From Clostridiales bacterium (GTDB taxonomy: Bacteria > Bacillota > Clostridia > Lachnospirales > WQUN01), in the NCBI GenBank assembly GCA_031289625.1, contig JAITPB010000172.1, positions 1 through 6,895 on the forward strand: a stretch of DNA of 6,895 bases, in the 5' to 3' direction. A model generated the notes under the pieces. The model did no database searches, had not been told where the DNA came from, and saw only the letters and a list, made by a program, of their open reading frames with translations. The position numbers were made by a program, and so were the translations under genes. This document shows, piece by piece, positions 1-6,874 of the stretch (position 1 is the stretch's first letter; each line of letters starts with the position of its first letter).

Positions 1-1
1 T

Positions 2-1018
2 ATCGCCGCCCGTAAAAGCGGCGTACTGGTGGAAGAATTCTCCATAGGCATGGGGCCGCGTTTTTTCAAATGGCAAAGGGGCGAAACGGTTTGGTCTCTG
101 CGTTTGTTACCCATAGGCGGTTTCTGCAAAATGCTGGGCGAGGAGGCGACGAGTGAAGACACGAAGGCGTTAAACAATAAAAGCGTTTTCAAGCGCGCCA
201 TCATCATGGCCGCCGGTGCGATCATGAATTTTGTGTTGGCGTTTCTGATCTTTTTTCTCCTGGCTATTTTCAGCGTATACGCGGTTCCGCAAATCCAAAC
301 CGTTGTCGAGGGATCGCCAGCGGAACAGGTTGGGCTTGCGCCGGGCGACAGGATTCTTAAAATCGACGGATCCGGCATTCACCTTTACGAAGATCTTTCA
401 TTCGCGTTAAGCACAAACCAGGGCGCGCCTATACACATCGTCTATCTCAGGGACGGCGTCCGGCGCGAGACGACGCTGACGCCTTTTCAGGATCAGGATG
501 GGCAGTACCGGATTGGTTTTAGGCCAGACGTGAAGGCGGGGTTTTTTGCCTCCCAAGAAGACGGCCTGGCGCGCGCAGGCATTTTGGAAAGTGTGCGGAG
601 CGCTTTTTTCCGTATTTTCTTTTATATTAAAGTGACTTTTCTGGGCATTATCCGTTTGGCCACCTTGCAGCTGTCTGTCAGCGACATGTCCGGCCCGATT
701 GGCATTGTGAGTTTGATCAGCACGTCCTATACAGACACGGTGACGAATCCGAATTTGAAAAGCACCGCAGACGCCGTGGCGTCCGTTATCATGACCATGG
801 CGAACCTCTGTGCGATTTTAAGCGCGAACCTGGGCGTGTTCAATTTACTGCCCCTGCCAGCGCTGGATGGGGGCCGGCTGGCGTTTTTACTATTCGAGGC
901 CATCCGCCGGAAACCTGTCCCGGTGGAAAAAGAAGGCTTTGTGCATTTCGTCGGGTTTGTTCTGCTGATGCTCTTGGCCGCGTTTATCGCGTACAGCGAC
1001 ATCCGTAAAATGCTGTGA
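2..1018 (+). CDS. rseP: RseP/RasP-family intramembrane zinc metalloprotease (site-2 protease), 5' truncated by window
   Basis: Membrane-embedded S2P protease that cleaves transmembrane substrates such as anti-sigma factors and signal-peptide remnants. The reading frame is already open at base 2 and starts with I-A-A-R-K-S-G-V, the residues that normally follow the HELGH zinc motif. The true start and first zinc ligands therefore lie upstream, and the GTG at 29 is only an internal valine. Seen in order: a VEEFSIGMGP segment and the LPIGGF strand; a hydrophobic helix at about nt 218-283; one PDZ domain at about nt 284-530 (with SPAEQVGLAPGD); the conserved SGPIGI stretch near nt 690; NLLPLPALDGGR, whose Asp (nt 866-868) is the expected third zinc ligand; and a last membrane helix near nt 950-995. 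One PDZ domain fits the Gram-positive form; E. coli RseP has two. The stop TGA lies 13 nt before ispG, implying co-transcription. Family assignment is firm; the substrate cannot be told from sequence. Confidence 0.95.
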   Translation: MAARKSGVLVEEFSIGMGPRFFKWQRGETVWSLRLLPIGGFCKMLGEEATSEDTKALNNKSVFKRAIIMAAGAIMNFVLAFLIFFLLAIFSVYAVPQIQTVVEGSPAEQVGLAPGDRILKIDGSGIHLYEDLSFALSTNQGAPIHIVYLRDGVRRETTLTPFQDQDGQYRIGFRPDVKAGFFASQEDGLARAGILESVRSAFFRIFFYIKVTFLGIIRLATLQLSVSDMSGPIGIVSLISTSYTDTVTNPNLKSTADAVASVIMTMANLCAILSANLGVFNLLPLPALDGGRLAFLLFEAIRRKPVPVEKEGFVHFVGFVLLMLLAAFIAYSDIRKML

Positions 1019-1020
1019 GG
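1017..1020 (+). promoter_or_regulatory. ribosome-binding site of ispG
   Basis: GAGG, overlapping the rseP stop codon, sits 11 nt before the ispG ATG at 1032. The spacing is rather long and the match short, but no better purine-rich site precedes this start. Translation of ispG may be partly coupled to termination of rseP. This is inference from position only. Confidence 0.45.
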
Positions 1021-1031
1021 CGAAACGGCGC

Positions 1032-2111
1032 ATGACAATCCGGCATAAAACCAAAATCGTGCGGATTGGGGACATCGCCATCGGCGGGAACCATCCGATC
1101 GCGATTCAGTCGATGACGAATACAGACACGCGGGACGCGAGGGCGACGGCGGAACAAATCGCGGCCCTCGCGGCTGGCGGCTGTGAAATCGTCCGCGTGG
1201 CCGTCCCGGATAGAAGAGCGGCGGAGGCGCTGAAAGAAATTAAACGGCGTATGCCGCGCTCCCTTCCCCTGGTCGCGGATATACACTTTGACTATCGGCT
1301 GGCTTTGCTGGCCATCCAAAATGGGGCGGACAAACTCCGGCTGAACCCGGGCAACATCGGCGGCGCGGATCGAATCAAACAGGTTGCGCGCGCGGCGAAA
1401 GAACAGGGCGTCCCCATCCGCGTCGGCGTGAACGCGGGCAGCTTGGAAAAAGATTTACTGGCGCGATACGGCGTATGCGCGCGCGCGATGACGGAAAGCG
1501 CCCTGCGGCATGTCCGGCTGCTGGAAGACTGCGGCTTTGACGGCATTGTCATCGCGCTCAAGGCGTCGAGCGTTCCGCTTTGCGTGGAAGCGTATGAGGC
1601 GGTCGCTCAATCGACGGAGTACCCTCTGCACATTGGCGTTACAGAAGCGGGAACCGTTCATTCGGGTTCTGTCAAATCCGCCGCGGGTATCGGCGCTATC
1701 CTGTCTAGGGGATTGGGAGACACCATACGGGTGTCGCTGACAGGCGATCCGCGGGAGGAAGTCCGCTGCGCGCAGCAGATTTTGCAGGCTTTGGAATTGC
1801 GCCGATTTGGCGTGGAACTGATCTCCTGCCCTACCTGCGGACGGACGGAGATCGATTTGATCCGTCTGACCAATGAAATTGAGGCGCGCTGTCGGGGCCT
1901 CGGCAAAAACATCAAAGTCGCCGTCATGGGCTGCGCGGTCAATGGGCCGGGAGAGGCCCGGGACGCGGATATTGGCGTCGCGGGCGGAAAAGGCGTTGGC
2001 GTTTTATTTCGGAAGGGGAAGGCGTTCCGGACGGTTCCCGAACCGGAAATTATCCGCGCGCTGATGGATGAAATCGAAAGATGTGAGATCGAAGGATGTG
2101 AATTGGAATGA
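1032..2111 (+). CDS. ispG: 4-hydroxy-3-methylbut-2-en-1-yl diphosphate synthase (IspG/GcpE)
   Basis: Cytoplasmic [4Fe-4S] enzyme of the MEP isoprenoid pathway; it reductively opens methylerythritol cyclodiphosphate (MEcPP) to HMBPP, with electrons usually from flavodoxin or ferredoxin. The 359-residue protein is close to the family's usual 350-380. The N-terminus has the typical R-x-x-T-x-x-V-x-I-G and the PIAIQSMTNTDT signature (residues 22-33), so the ATG at 1032 is well supported. A TIM-barrel part follows, with VADIHFDYRLAL and KLRLNPGNIG. The C-terminal iron-sulfur domain has SCPTCGR (Cys266, Cys269) and GCAVNGPGEA (Cys301, Glu308), which are the four expected cluster ligands. This is the short bacterial form without the plant-type insert. 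The last ten codons before Leu-Glu are a near-duplicate pentapeptide pair (IERCE, IEGCE), unusual for the family and adding two cysteines. The stop overlaps the polC start by ATGA, so the two are translationally linked. Confidence 0.98.
   Translation: MTIRHKTKIVRIGDIAIGGNHPIAIQSMTNTDTRDARATAEQIAALAAGGCEIVRVAVPDRRAAEALKEIKRRMPRSLPLVADIHFDYRLALLAIQNGADKLRLNPGNIGGADRIKQVARAAKEQGVPIRVGVNAGSLEKDLLARYGVCARAMTESALRHVRLLEDCGFDGIVIALKASSVPLCVEAYEAVAQSTEYPLHIGVTEAGTVHSGSVKSAAGIGAILSRGLGDTIRVSLTGDPREEVRCAQQILQALELRRFGVELISCPTCGRTEIDLIRLTNEIEARCRGLGKNIKVAVMGCAVNGPGEARDADIGVAGGKGVGVLFRKGKAFRTVPEPEIIRALMDEIERCEIEGCELE
2073..2102 (+). repeat. 15-bp imperfect tandem duplication at the 3' end of ispG
   Basis: Copy 1 is ATCGAAAGATGTGAG (2073-2087) and copy 2 is ATCGAAGGATGTGAA (2088-2102); 13 of 15 bases match. 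The unit is five codons in the ispG frame, giving IERCE then IEGCE at residues 348-357. The A-to-G difference at the seventh base turns AAAGA into AAGGA, which is the best ribosome-binding site for polC. Confidence 0.85.
2092..2096 (+). promoter_or_regulatory. ribosome-binding site of polC
   Basis: AAGGA inside the last codons of ispG lies 11 nt before the polC ATG at 2108. It falls in the second copy of the 15-bp duplication. Together with the ATGA stop-start overlap it supports coupled translation of ispG and polC. The long spacing suggests that re-initiation after ispG termination may matter as much as this site. Confidence 0.5.
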
Positions 2112-5100
2112 GCCAGTTGAAAGACGCTTTCGTGAAGCTGCCGCTGTCTGCCGGGGTTCTGCGTTCCCTTGGCGCAGCGGAGATCGAGAGCATTCATGTG
2201 AACAGGCACACCAAACGGATGGACATTGAGATGAAGACATCTCACATTGTGCGGGAAAGCGCCGTTGCTGAACTGCGGGAGGAACTGCTGACGTGTTTCC
2301 CCCGCGTCTTACACATTCATGTGGAAATTCGCTGTGCGGCGGCGCGGGAAAATTTATCGTCCTGCTTTGCGGCGCTTTGGGAGAATGTGCTGTACACCGT
2401 GCGCCGCCAAAGCCCGCTTTGCTTTTCCCTGCTGAAAAGAGCGGCTTGGCGGCTGATAGGGGATGAATGCGTCGTTGAGGCGGCTCACAACGCATCATTT
2501 TTGTTTCACGCCAAAGGCATGGACACGGTCATTCAGGAGTATATCAGTACGCGGATTAGCGGCGGGCTGCGCGTCGTGTTTCAGGATGGCGCGGGTTTGC
2601 CCGCTGACAACGCGCCGGCCGCGGCGCTTGCCGCACCGGCGGCGGCTGTGACTGTGATAACGCCGCCGAAACCTTCTGAATATAAACCTGCCCCTGGCGG
2701 GAAGGCGGCCGGAAAATTTAAAGGCAGGATAAAGACCCGCGTCAATCCGAATTTGGCGAAGCAGCGCGCTTCGATCCGGAAACTGTCCGATCCCTTCCAG
2801 AAGGAGGAGGAAGTTTTGATCGAGGGGGACATTTTCGCGCTGGAAGTCCGCAGTATCAAAAACAACCGATCTTTGGTTTCTTTGGACATGACGGACGGAA
2901 CGGATTCCATCACGGTGAAATTTTTTTGCACGGACGGCGAATTTAAAAGCGATTTTCAAGATATCGCCGCGCAAAATCAGCATGTGGTGGTCAAAGGCAA
3001 GGCCCAGTATGACGAATACGCGCACGAAATCAATATCCTGGCGAAAGAAATCGCCGGCGCGACCAGTACGGTGGCGCGGCGGCACGATCACGCGCGGGAA
3101 AAACGCGTAGAGCTGCATTTACATACGCAAATGAGCGCCATGGACGGCGTCACCCCTGTCAAAGAATACATCAGGCGCGCGGTTGAATGGGGGCATCCAG
3201 CCATAGCCATCACGGATCACGGCGTGGCACAGGCTTTTCCGGAAGCCATGGAAGCGGCCAAAGGAACGCCGGTAAAGGTCATTTACGGCGTGGAAGCCTA
3301 TTTGGTGAACGACTTGGGCGCTGTGGCGCGCTGCCCGCGCGATAAGACGCTGGAAGATACTTTTGTCGTGTTTGATTTGGAAACCACGGGCCTGCACAAG
3401 GAAACGGATCGGATCATCGAAATCGGCGCGGTCAAAATCGAAAATGGCGCCATGACGGATCATTTCAGCGCCTTTGTAAACCCTGGCCGGCCTCTGCCAA
3501 AGGAAATCATCAAACTGACAGGCATTACGGACGATATGCTGACGGACGCGCCGGACATTGAGGCAGTCCTTCCCGCGTTTTTGGCGTTCGCGGGAGACGC
3601 GGTGCTGATGGCGCATAACGCTTCCTTTGACATGGGCTTTATCACGGAAGCGGCCAAGACGCGCCTGAAGCCGCCGCGCGAGATCGCCAACTCTGTTCTG
3701 GATACGCTGGAACTCGCGCGCTTCCTGTTCCCGGAACTGCCCAGGCACAAACTGAATGTTGTCGCGGAACATTTGGGCGTCAGCCTGGAAAATCATCACT
3801 GGGCTGTGGACGACGCCGACGCGGCGGCGGGCATTTTTTTACGGTGCAAAGAAAACCTTATCTCCCGCGGCGTCAAGACGCTGGCGGAGATCAATTTGCT
3901 GGCCAGCCAATCCATTGACGTAAAAAAACTCAAGCTCTACCACGCGGTCATTTTAGCGAAAAATCTCACGGGACTGCGGCATCTCTACGAACTCATTTCG
4001 AAATCTCATATCGAAACATTTTTTAAGCGGCCCCGCATTCCCAAAAGCGCGTTTCTCAAACTGAGGGAAGGGCTGATCATCGGCACCGCCTGCGAGGCGG
4101 GCGAATTTTACACCGCCGTGAAAGACGGCGCGCCGGACGAATATATCCGCGAGCTGGCTGATTTTTATGACTATTTTGAGATTCAGCCCATCGGCAACAA
4201 TATGTATTTGCTCCGGGACGGACACGTTGGATCGGTTCAGGATCTCATGGATATCAATAAGCGCGTCACGGCGCTGGGCGAGCGTTTCCACAAGCCGGTG
4301 ATCGCCACCTGCGACGCGCATTTTATCGATCCGGAAGACGCCGCCTACCGGCGCATCATTATGGCGGGCGAAGGGTTTAAAAACGCGGATGAGCAAGCGC
4401 CGCTGTTTTACCGGACGACGGAAGAAATGCTGGCTGAGTTTGATTACCTGGGGCCGGAAAAGGCGTTTGAAGTGGTCGTGCAAAACACGCGAGCCATCGC
4501 GGATCAGATCGAGCCAATTAAGCCCATACCCGACGGCACGTTTCCCCCGCAGATTGAGGGCGCGGAAGAGCAGCTTATACAGATCACGCAAAAACGCGCC
4601 CGCGAACTATACGGCGATCCTTTGCCCCGTCCAGTGGCGGACAGGCTGGAGCGGGAACTAGATTCCATCATCAAAAATGGTTTTGCCGTCCTGTATGTCA
4701 TCGCGCAAAAGCTGGTCTGGAAATCCAACGAAGACGGGTATCTTGTAGGCTCCAGGGGTTCTGTGGGTTCTTCGCTGGCCGCGACCATGGCGGGCATCAC
4801 AGAAGTCAACCCCCTGCCGCCGCACTATCTCTGCCCGGCCTGTCAATATTCGGACTTCGATTCGTCTGCCGTGCAATCCTACGCGGGCGGATCGGGATGC
4901 GACATGCCCGATCAGACATGCCCGCGCTGCGGCGCCGCGCTGCGGGGGGAAGGCCATGACATTCCCTTTGAAACTTTTTTAGGTTTTGACGGGGACAAGG
5001 AGCCGGATATTGATTTGAATTTTTCCGGCGAATATCAGGCGAAAGCGCACGCCTACACGGAAGAGCTGTTCGGTGAGGGCAATGTTTTTAAAGCGGGCAC

Positions 5101-6424
5101 CATCTCCACCATGGCCGACAAGACCGCGTACGGCTATGTCAAAAAATATTTTGACGAGCGGCAAAAATCCTCGCGCGCCGCGGAGATCAACCGCCTGAAA
5201 ATCGGCTGTACAGGCGTGAAGCGCACTACGGGCCAGCATCCGGGCGGCTTGATGATTTTGCCGCGCGGGCACAGTATTTATGAATTCTGCCCGGTGCAGC
5301 GGCCCGCCAACGACGCCTCTTCCAACGTGACCACAACGCATTTTGATTATCACTCCATCAGCGGCCGGCTTTTAAAACTCGACTTGCTCGGCCACGACGT
5401 GCCAACCATTTTGCGTATGCTTCATGATTTCACCGGCGTGGATCCCGTCGGCGTCCCGCTCAATGACCGGCAAGCGCTGTCTCTGTTCACCTCGCCGCGG
5501 GCGCTGGGCGTCACAGAGGAAGATATCAACTGCAAGACAGGCACGCTGGGCCTGCCGGAATTTGGCACGTCCTTTGTCCGGCAGATGCTCATGGATACCC
5601 AGCCTTCTACTTTTACAGAGCTCGTTCGTATTTCCGGCCTGTCGCACGGCACGGACGTCTGGCTGAACAACGCGGCGGATCTCATCCGGGACGGCGGCGT
5701 GACGCTCAAAGAAGTGATTCCCACCCGCGACGATATTATGCTGTTTTTGATCCAAAAAGGCGTCGAAAAGAAAGCGGCTTTCAAAATCATGGAGAACGTC
5801 CGCAAAGGTAAAGGGCTGAAAGAAGCGGACATCGAAGCCATGCGCGCCGCAGGCGTACCGGATTGGTACATAGATTCCTGTCAAAAAATCAAATATTTAT
5901 TTCCGAAAGGGCACGCCGTGGCGTATGTAACCATGACAGTGCGGATCGGATTTTTTAAGCTCTACCACCCGTACAGTTTTTACGCGGCCAGTTTTTCCGT
6001 TAAAGCGGAGGATTTTGACTGCGCGGTCTGCTGTCGCGGAAAAGAAACCGCCAAACGCGCAATGGACGGGATACTGGCGCAGGGCAAAGACGCCAGCGCC
6101 AAAGATAAAAATATGCTGACTCTGCTAGAGCTGGTACTGGAAATGTACGCGCGCGGTTTGCGGTTCGCGCCTCTCGATTTATATCGGGCGCGGGCGTCTC
6201 AATTTTTGATTATGCCGGAGGGTCTTATGCCGCCGCTTTGCTCCGTGCAGGGCCTGGGGCTTTCCGTGGCGCAGAATATCGTAGACGCCAGGGCGGACGG
6301 AGAGTTTTTCACGGTGGACGATTTTCGCGAGAGAACGAAAACGAATAAAACTGTGCTGGAATTGCTGCGCCAGAACGGCGTGCTGGACGGTATGCCCGAG
6401 ACAGATCAGATTACGCTGTGGTGA
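2108..6424 (+). CDS. polC: DNA polymerase III alpha subunit, Gram-positive PolC type (polymerase with built-in 3'-5' exonuclease)
   Basis: Replicative polymerase of the Firmicutes replisome, with proofreading in the same chain. At 1438 residues it matches B. subtilis PolC (1437). Domains: an N-terminal domain (1 to about 165); an Ala/Pro-rich linker (about 165-200); an OB fold (about 236-315); a PHP domain split by the exonuclease; a DEDDh exonuclease (about 420-575); the polymerase core; and a C-terminal HhH region. Putative PHP metal ligands are present: His337, His339, Asp346, His371, Glu396, His612, Cys662, Asp736, His738. Exonuclease residues are Asp423/Glu425 (FDLETTG), Asp508 (HNASFD) and His564/Asp569. 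The core has GSRGSVGSS (881 on), a zinc knuckle (Cys909, Cys912, Cys938, Cys941), catalytic Asp967/Asp969 (PDIDLNF), TTGQHPGG (from 1040) and the third Asp1092 (LKLDLLGHD). The protein ends in QITLW, a variant of the QLSLF-like clamp-binding tail. All catalytic motifs are intact. The ATG overlaps the ispG stop. Unusually for Clostridia, rimP does not follow closely. Confidence 0.99.
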   Translation: MSQLKDAFVKLPLSAGVLRSLGAAEIESIHVNRHTKRMDIEMKTSHIVRESAVAELREELLTCFPRVLHIHVEIRCAAARENLSSCFAALWENVLYTVRRQSPLCFSLLKRAAWRLIGDECVVEAAHNASFLFHAKGMDTVIQEYISTRISGGLRVVFQDGAGLPADNAPAAALAAPAAAVTVITPPKPSEYKPAPGGKAAGKFKGRIKTRVNPNLAKQRASIRKLSDPFQKEEEVLIEGDIFALEVRSIKNNRSLVSLDMTDGTDSITVKFFCTDGEFKSDFQDIAAQNQHVVVKGKAQYDEYAHEINILAKEIAGATSTVARRHDHAREKRVELHLHTQMSAMDGVTPVKEYIRRAVEWGHPAIAITDHGVAQAFPEAMEAAKGTPVKVIYGVEAYLVNDLGAVARCPRDKTLEDTFVVFDLETTGLHKETDRIIEIGAVKIENGAMTDHFSAFVNPGRPLPKEIIKLTGITDDMLTDAPDIEAVLPAFLAFAGDAVLMAHNASFDMGFITEAAKTRLKPPREIANSVLDTLELARFLFPELPRHKLNVVAEHLGVSLENHHWAVDDADAAAGIFLRCKENLISRGVKTLAEINLLASQSIDVKKLKLYHAVILAKNLTGLRHLYELISKSHIETFFKRPRIPKSAFLKLREGLIIGTACEAGEFYTAVKDGAPDEYIRELADFYDYFEIQPIGNNMYLLRDGHVGSVQDLMDINKRVTALGERFHKPVIATCDAHFIDPEDAAYRRIIMAGEGFKNADEQAPLFYRTTEEMLAEFDYLGPEKAFEVVVQNTRAIADQIEPIKPIPDGTFPPQIEGAEEQLIQITQKRARELYGDPLPRPVADRLERELDSIIKNGFAVLYVIAQKLVWKSNEDGYLVGSRGSVGSSLAATMAGITEVNPLPPHYLCPACQYSDFDSSAVQSYAGGSGCDMPDQTCPRCGAALRGEGHDIPFETFLGFDGDKEPDIDLNFSGEYQAKAHAYTEELFGEGNVFKAGTISTMADKTAYGYVKKYFDERQKSSRAAEINRLKIGCTGVKRTTGQHPGGLMILPRGHSIYEFCPVQRPANDASSNVTTTHFDYHSISGRLLKLDLLGHDVPTILRMLHDFTGVDPVGVPLNDRQALSLFTSPRALGVTEEDINCKTGTLGLPEFGTSFVRQMLMDTQPSTFTELVRISGLSHGTDVWLNNAADLIRDGGVTLKEVIPTRDDIMLFLIQKGVEKKAAFKIMENVRKGKGLKEADIEAMRAAGVPDWYIDSCQKIKYLFPKGHAVAYVTMTVRIGFFKLYHPYSFYAASFSVKAEDFDCAVCCRGKETAKRAMDGILAQGKDASAKDKNMLTLLELVLEMYARGLRFAPLDLYRARASQFLIMPEGLMPPLCSVQGLGLSVAQNIVDARADGEFFTVDDFRERTKTNKTVLELLRQNGVLDGMPETDQITLW

Positions 6425-6530
6425 AATGCGGTGCGCCGGTTTTCTGAACTTTCCTTAACCTGTTGACAGTGGTAGGAACGACATCTTGATTCTGATACAG
6501 CGCGATATAACCTGCGGCTGAAGCACAAAC

Positions 6531-6576
6531 ATTATTTTCCAAATTCCTAATGCTTGTTAGGCATTTGGAAAATAAT
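6531..6576. repeat. long inverted repeat / hairpin 1 (14-bp perfect arms plus 5-bp inner stem)
   Basis: Left arm ATTATTTTCCAAAT (6531-6544) and right arm ATTTGGAAAATAAT (6563-6576) are exact reverse complements. After one T/C mismatch (6545/6562) the pairing resumes with CCTAA (6546-6550) and TTAGG (6557-6561) around a 6-nt loop, TGCTTG. A 14-bp perfect pair this close is very unlikely by chance in 470 nt. It starts 106 nt after the polC stop. The arms are A/T-dominated and no T-tract follows on either strand, so it is not a standard intrinsic terminator, although it could block 3' exonucleases on a polC transcript. Confidence 0.93.
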
Positions 6577-6643
6577 AGCTGCCCAATAGAAAGAGAATTC
6601 TAAGGCCATTGATGCTACCCTCGTTCCTAACTTTGGTCTATTA

Positions 6644-6662
6644 ATTATTTCCAATTCCCTTA
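6644..6662 (+). repeat. degenerate direct copy of the hairpin 1 left arm
   Basis: ATTATTTCCAATTCCCTTA here resembles ATTATTTTCCAAATTCCTAA at 6531-6550. Aligning them needs a few single-base gaps. It has no matching right arm nearby. It may be a decayed copy of the same element, or an AT-rich coincidence. Confidence 0.35.
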
Positions 6663-6736
6663 TTTTATTTTTTCGTCTTGAATAGGCTGAGAACATGTTT
6701 CTTCGTTGGTCTAAACATTCAGTAGGATTGTGCTGC

Positions 6737-6774
6737 GATGGTGGTGCATCGTATCAATTCGATGCACCACCATC
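6737..6774. repeat. long inverted repeat / hairpin 2 (15-bp perfect arms, 8-nt loop)
   Basis: GATGGTGGTGCATCG (6737-6751) and CGATGCACCACCATC (6760-6774) are exact reverse complements around the loop TATCAATT. Nine of 15 arm bases are G or C, so the RNA or cruciform hairpin would be stable. On the plus strand it is followed by AAACCGCCCC and on the minus strand by GCAGCACAAT, so there is no U-tract for termination either way. Perfect pairing over 15 bp suggests recent origin or selection. Candidate roles are a subterminal hairpin of a mobile element, a protein-binding palindrome or an RNA structural element. Confidence 0.93.
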
Positions 6775-6826
6775 AAACCGCCCCAACAAAAACCCTCGTG
6801 ATTCGCGGAACGTAAAAAATCAAACC

Positions 6827-6874
6827 ACTCCGTAATAAAGCGTCATCACAAACGGAGTTATCAAAATTTTGTGA
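6827..6874. repeat. two interleaved 7-bp inverted repeats (possible pseudoknot)
   Basis: ACTCCGT (6827-6833) pairs with ACGGAGT (6852-6858), and TCACAAA (6846-6852) pairs with TTTGTGA (6868-6874). The order is a-b-a'-b', the arrangement of an H-type pseudoknot, with only base 6852 shared. The 10-bp self-palindrome CAAAATTTTG (6862-6871) lies within. Seven-base pairs are expected by chance about once in a stretch this long, so this is weak. Confidence 0.35.

Noticed and set aside
29..31. GTG as the start of the protease gene
   Set aside because: The frame is open to base 2 and encodes conserved residues that follow the HExxH motif, so the real start is upstream of the window.
1658..2245. Minus-strand open frame spanning the ispG-polC junction
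   Set aside because: It crosses two certain genes and has no family features or ribosome-binding site of note; the overlap is explained by codon bias.
3119..3799. Long open frame on the minus strand inside polC (also 3953-4591 and several others)
   Set aside because: These are antisense shadows of a strongly conserved, intact coding frame in G+C-rich DNA; their translations show no recognisable domain and are rich in Arg/His/Phe as expected of shadows.
6424..6443. Possible polC terminator just after the stop (CGG-TGCG-CCG followed by GTTTT)
   Set aside because: Only three G/C pairs close the loop; extending it needs a bulge and A-U/G-U pairs, and the T-run is four bases. Too weak to call.
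6463..6491. Possible promoter with TTGACA at 6463-6468
   Set aside because: The best -10 at 17-bp spacing is TTGATT (3 of 6 matches) and no gene follows within the window; a perfect -35 hexamer alone is not enough.
6498..6520. Small hairpin CAGCGC ... GCG-G-CTG
   Set aside because: Six pairs with a bulge and a 10-nt loop are within chance expectation and no T-tract follows.
6550..6603. 17-codon open frame starting in the loop of hairpin 1
   Set aside because: Very short, no ribosome-binding site, and its codons simply read through the right arm of the palindrome.
6633..6713. Direct repeat TTGGTCTA at 6633-6640 and 6706-6713
   Set aside because: An 8-bp repeat is expected about once or twice by chance in a stretch this long.
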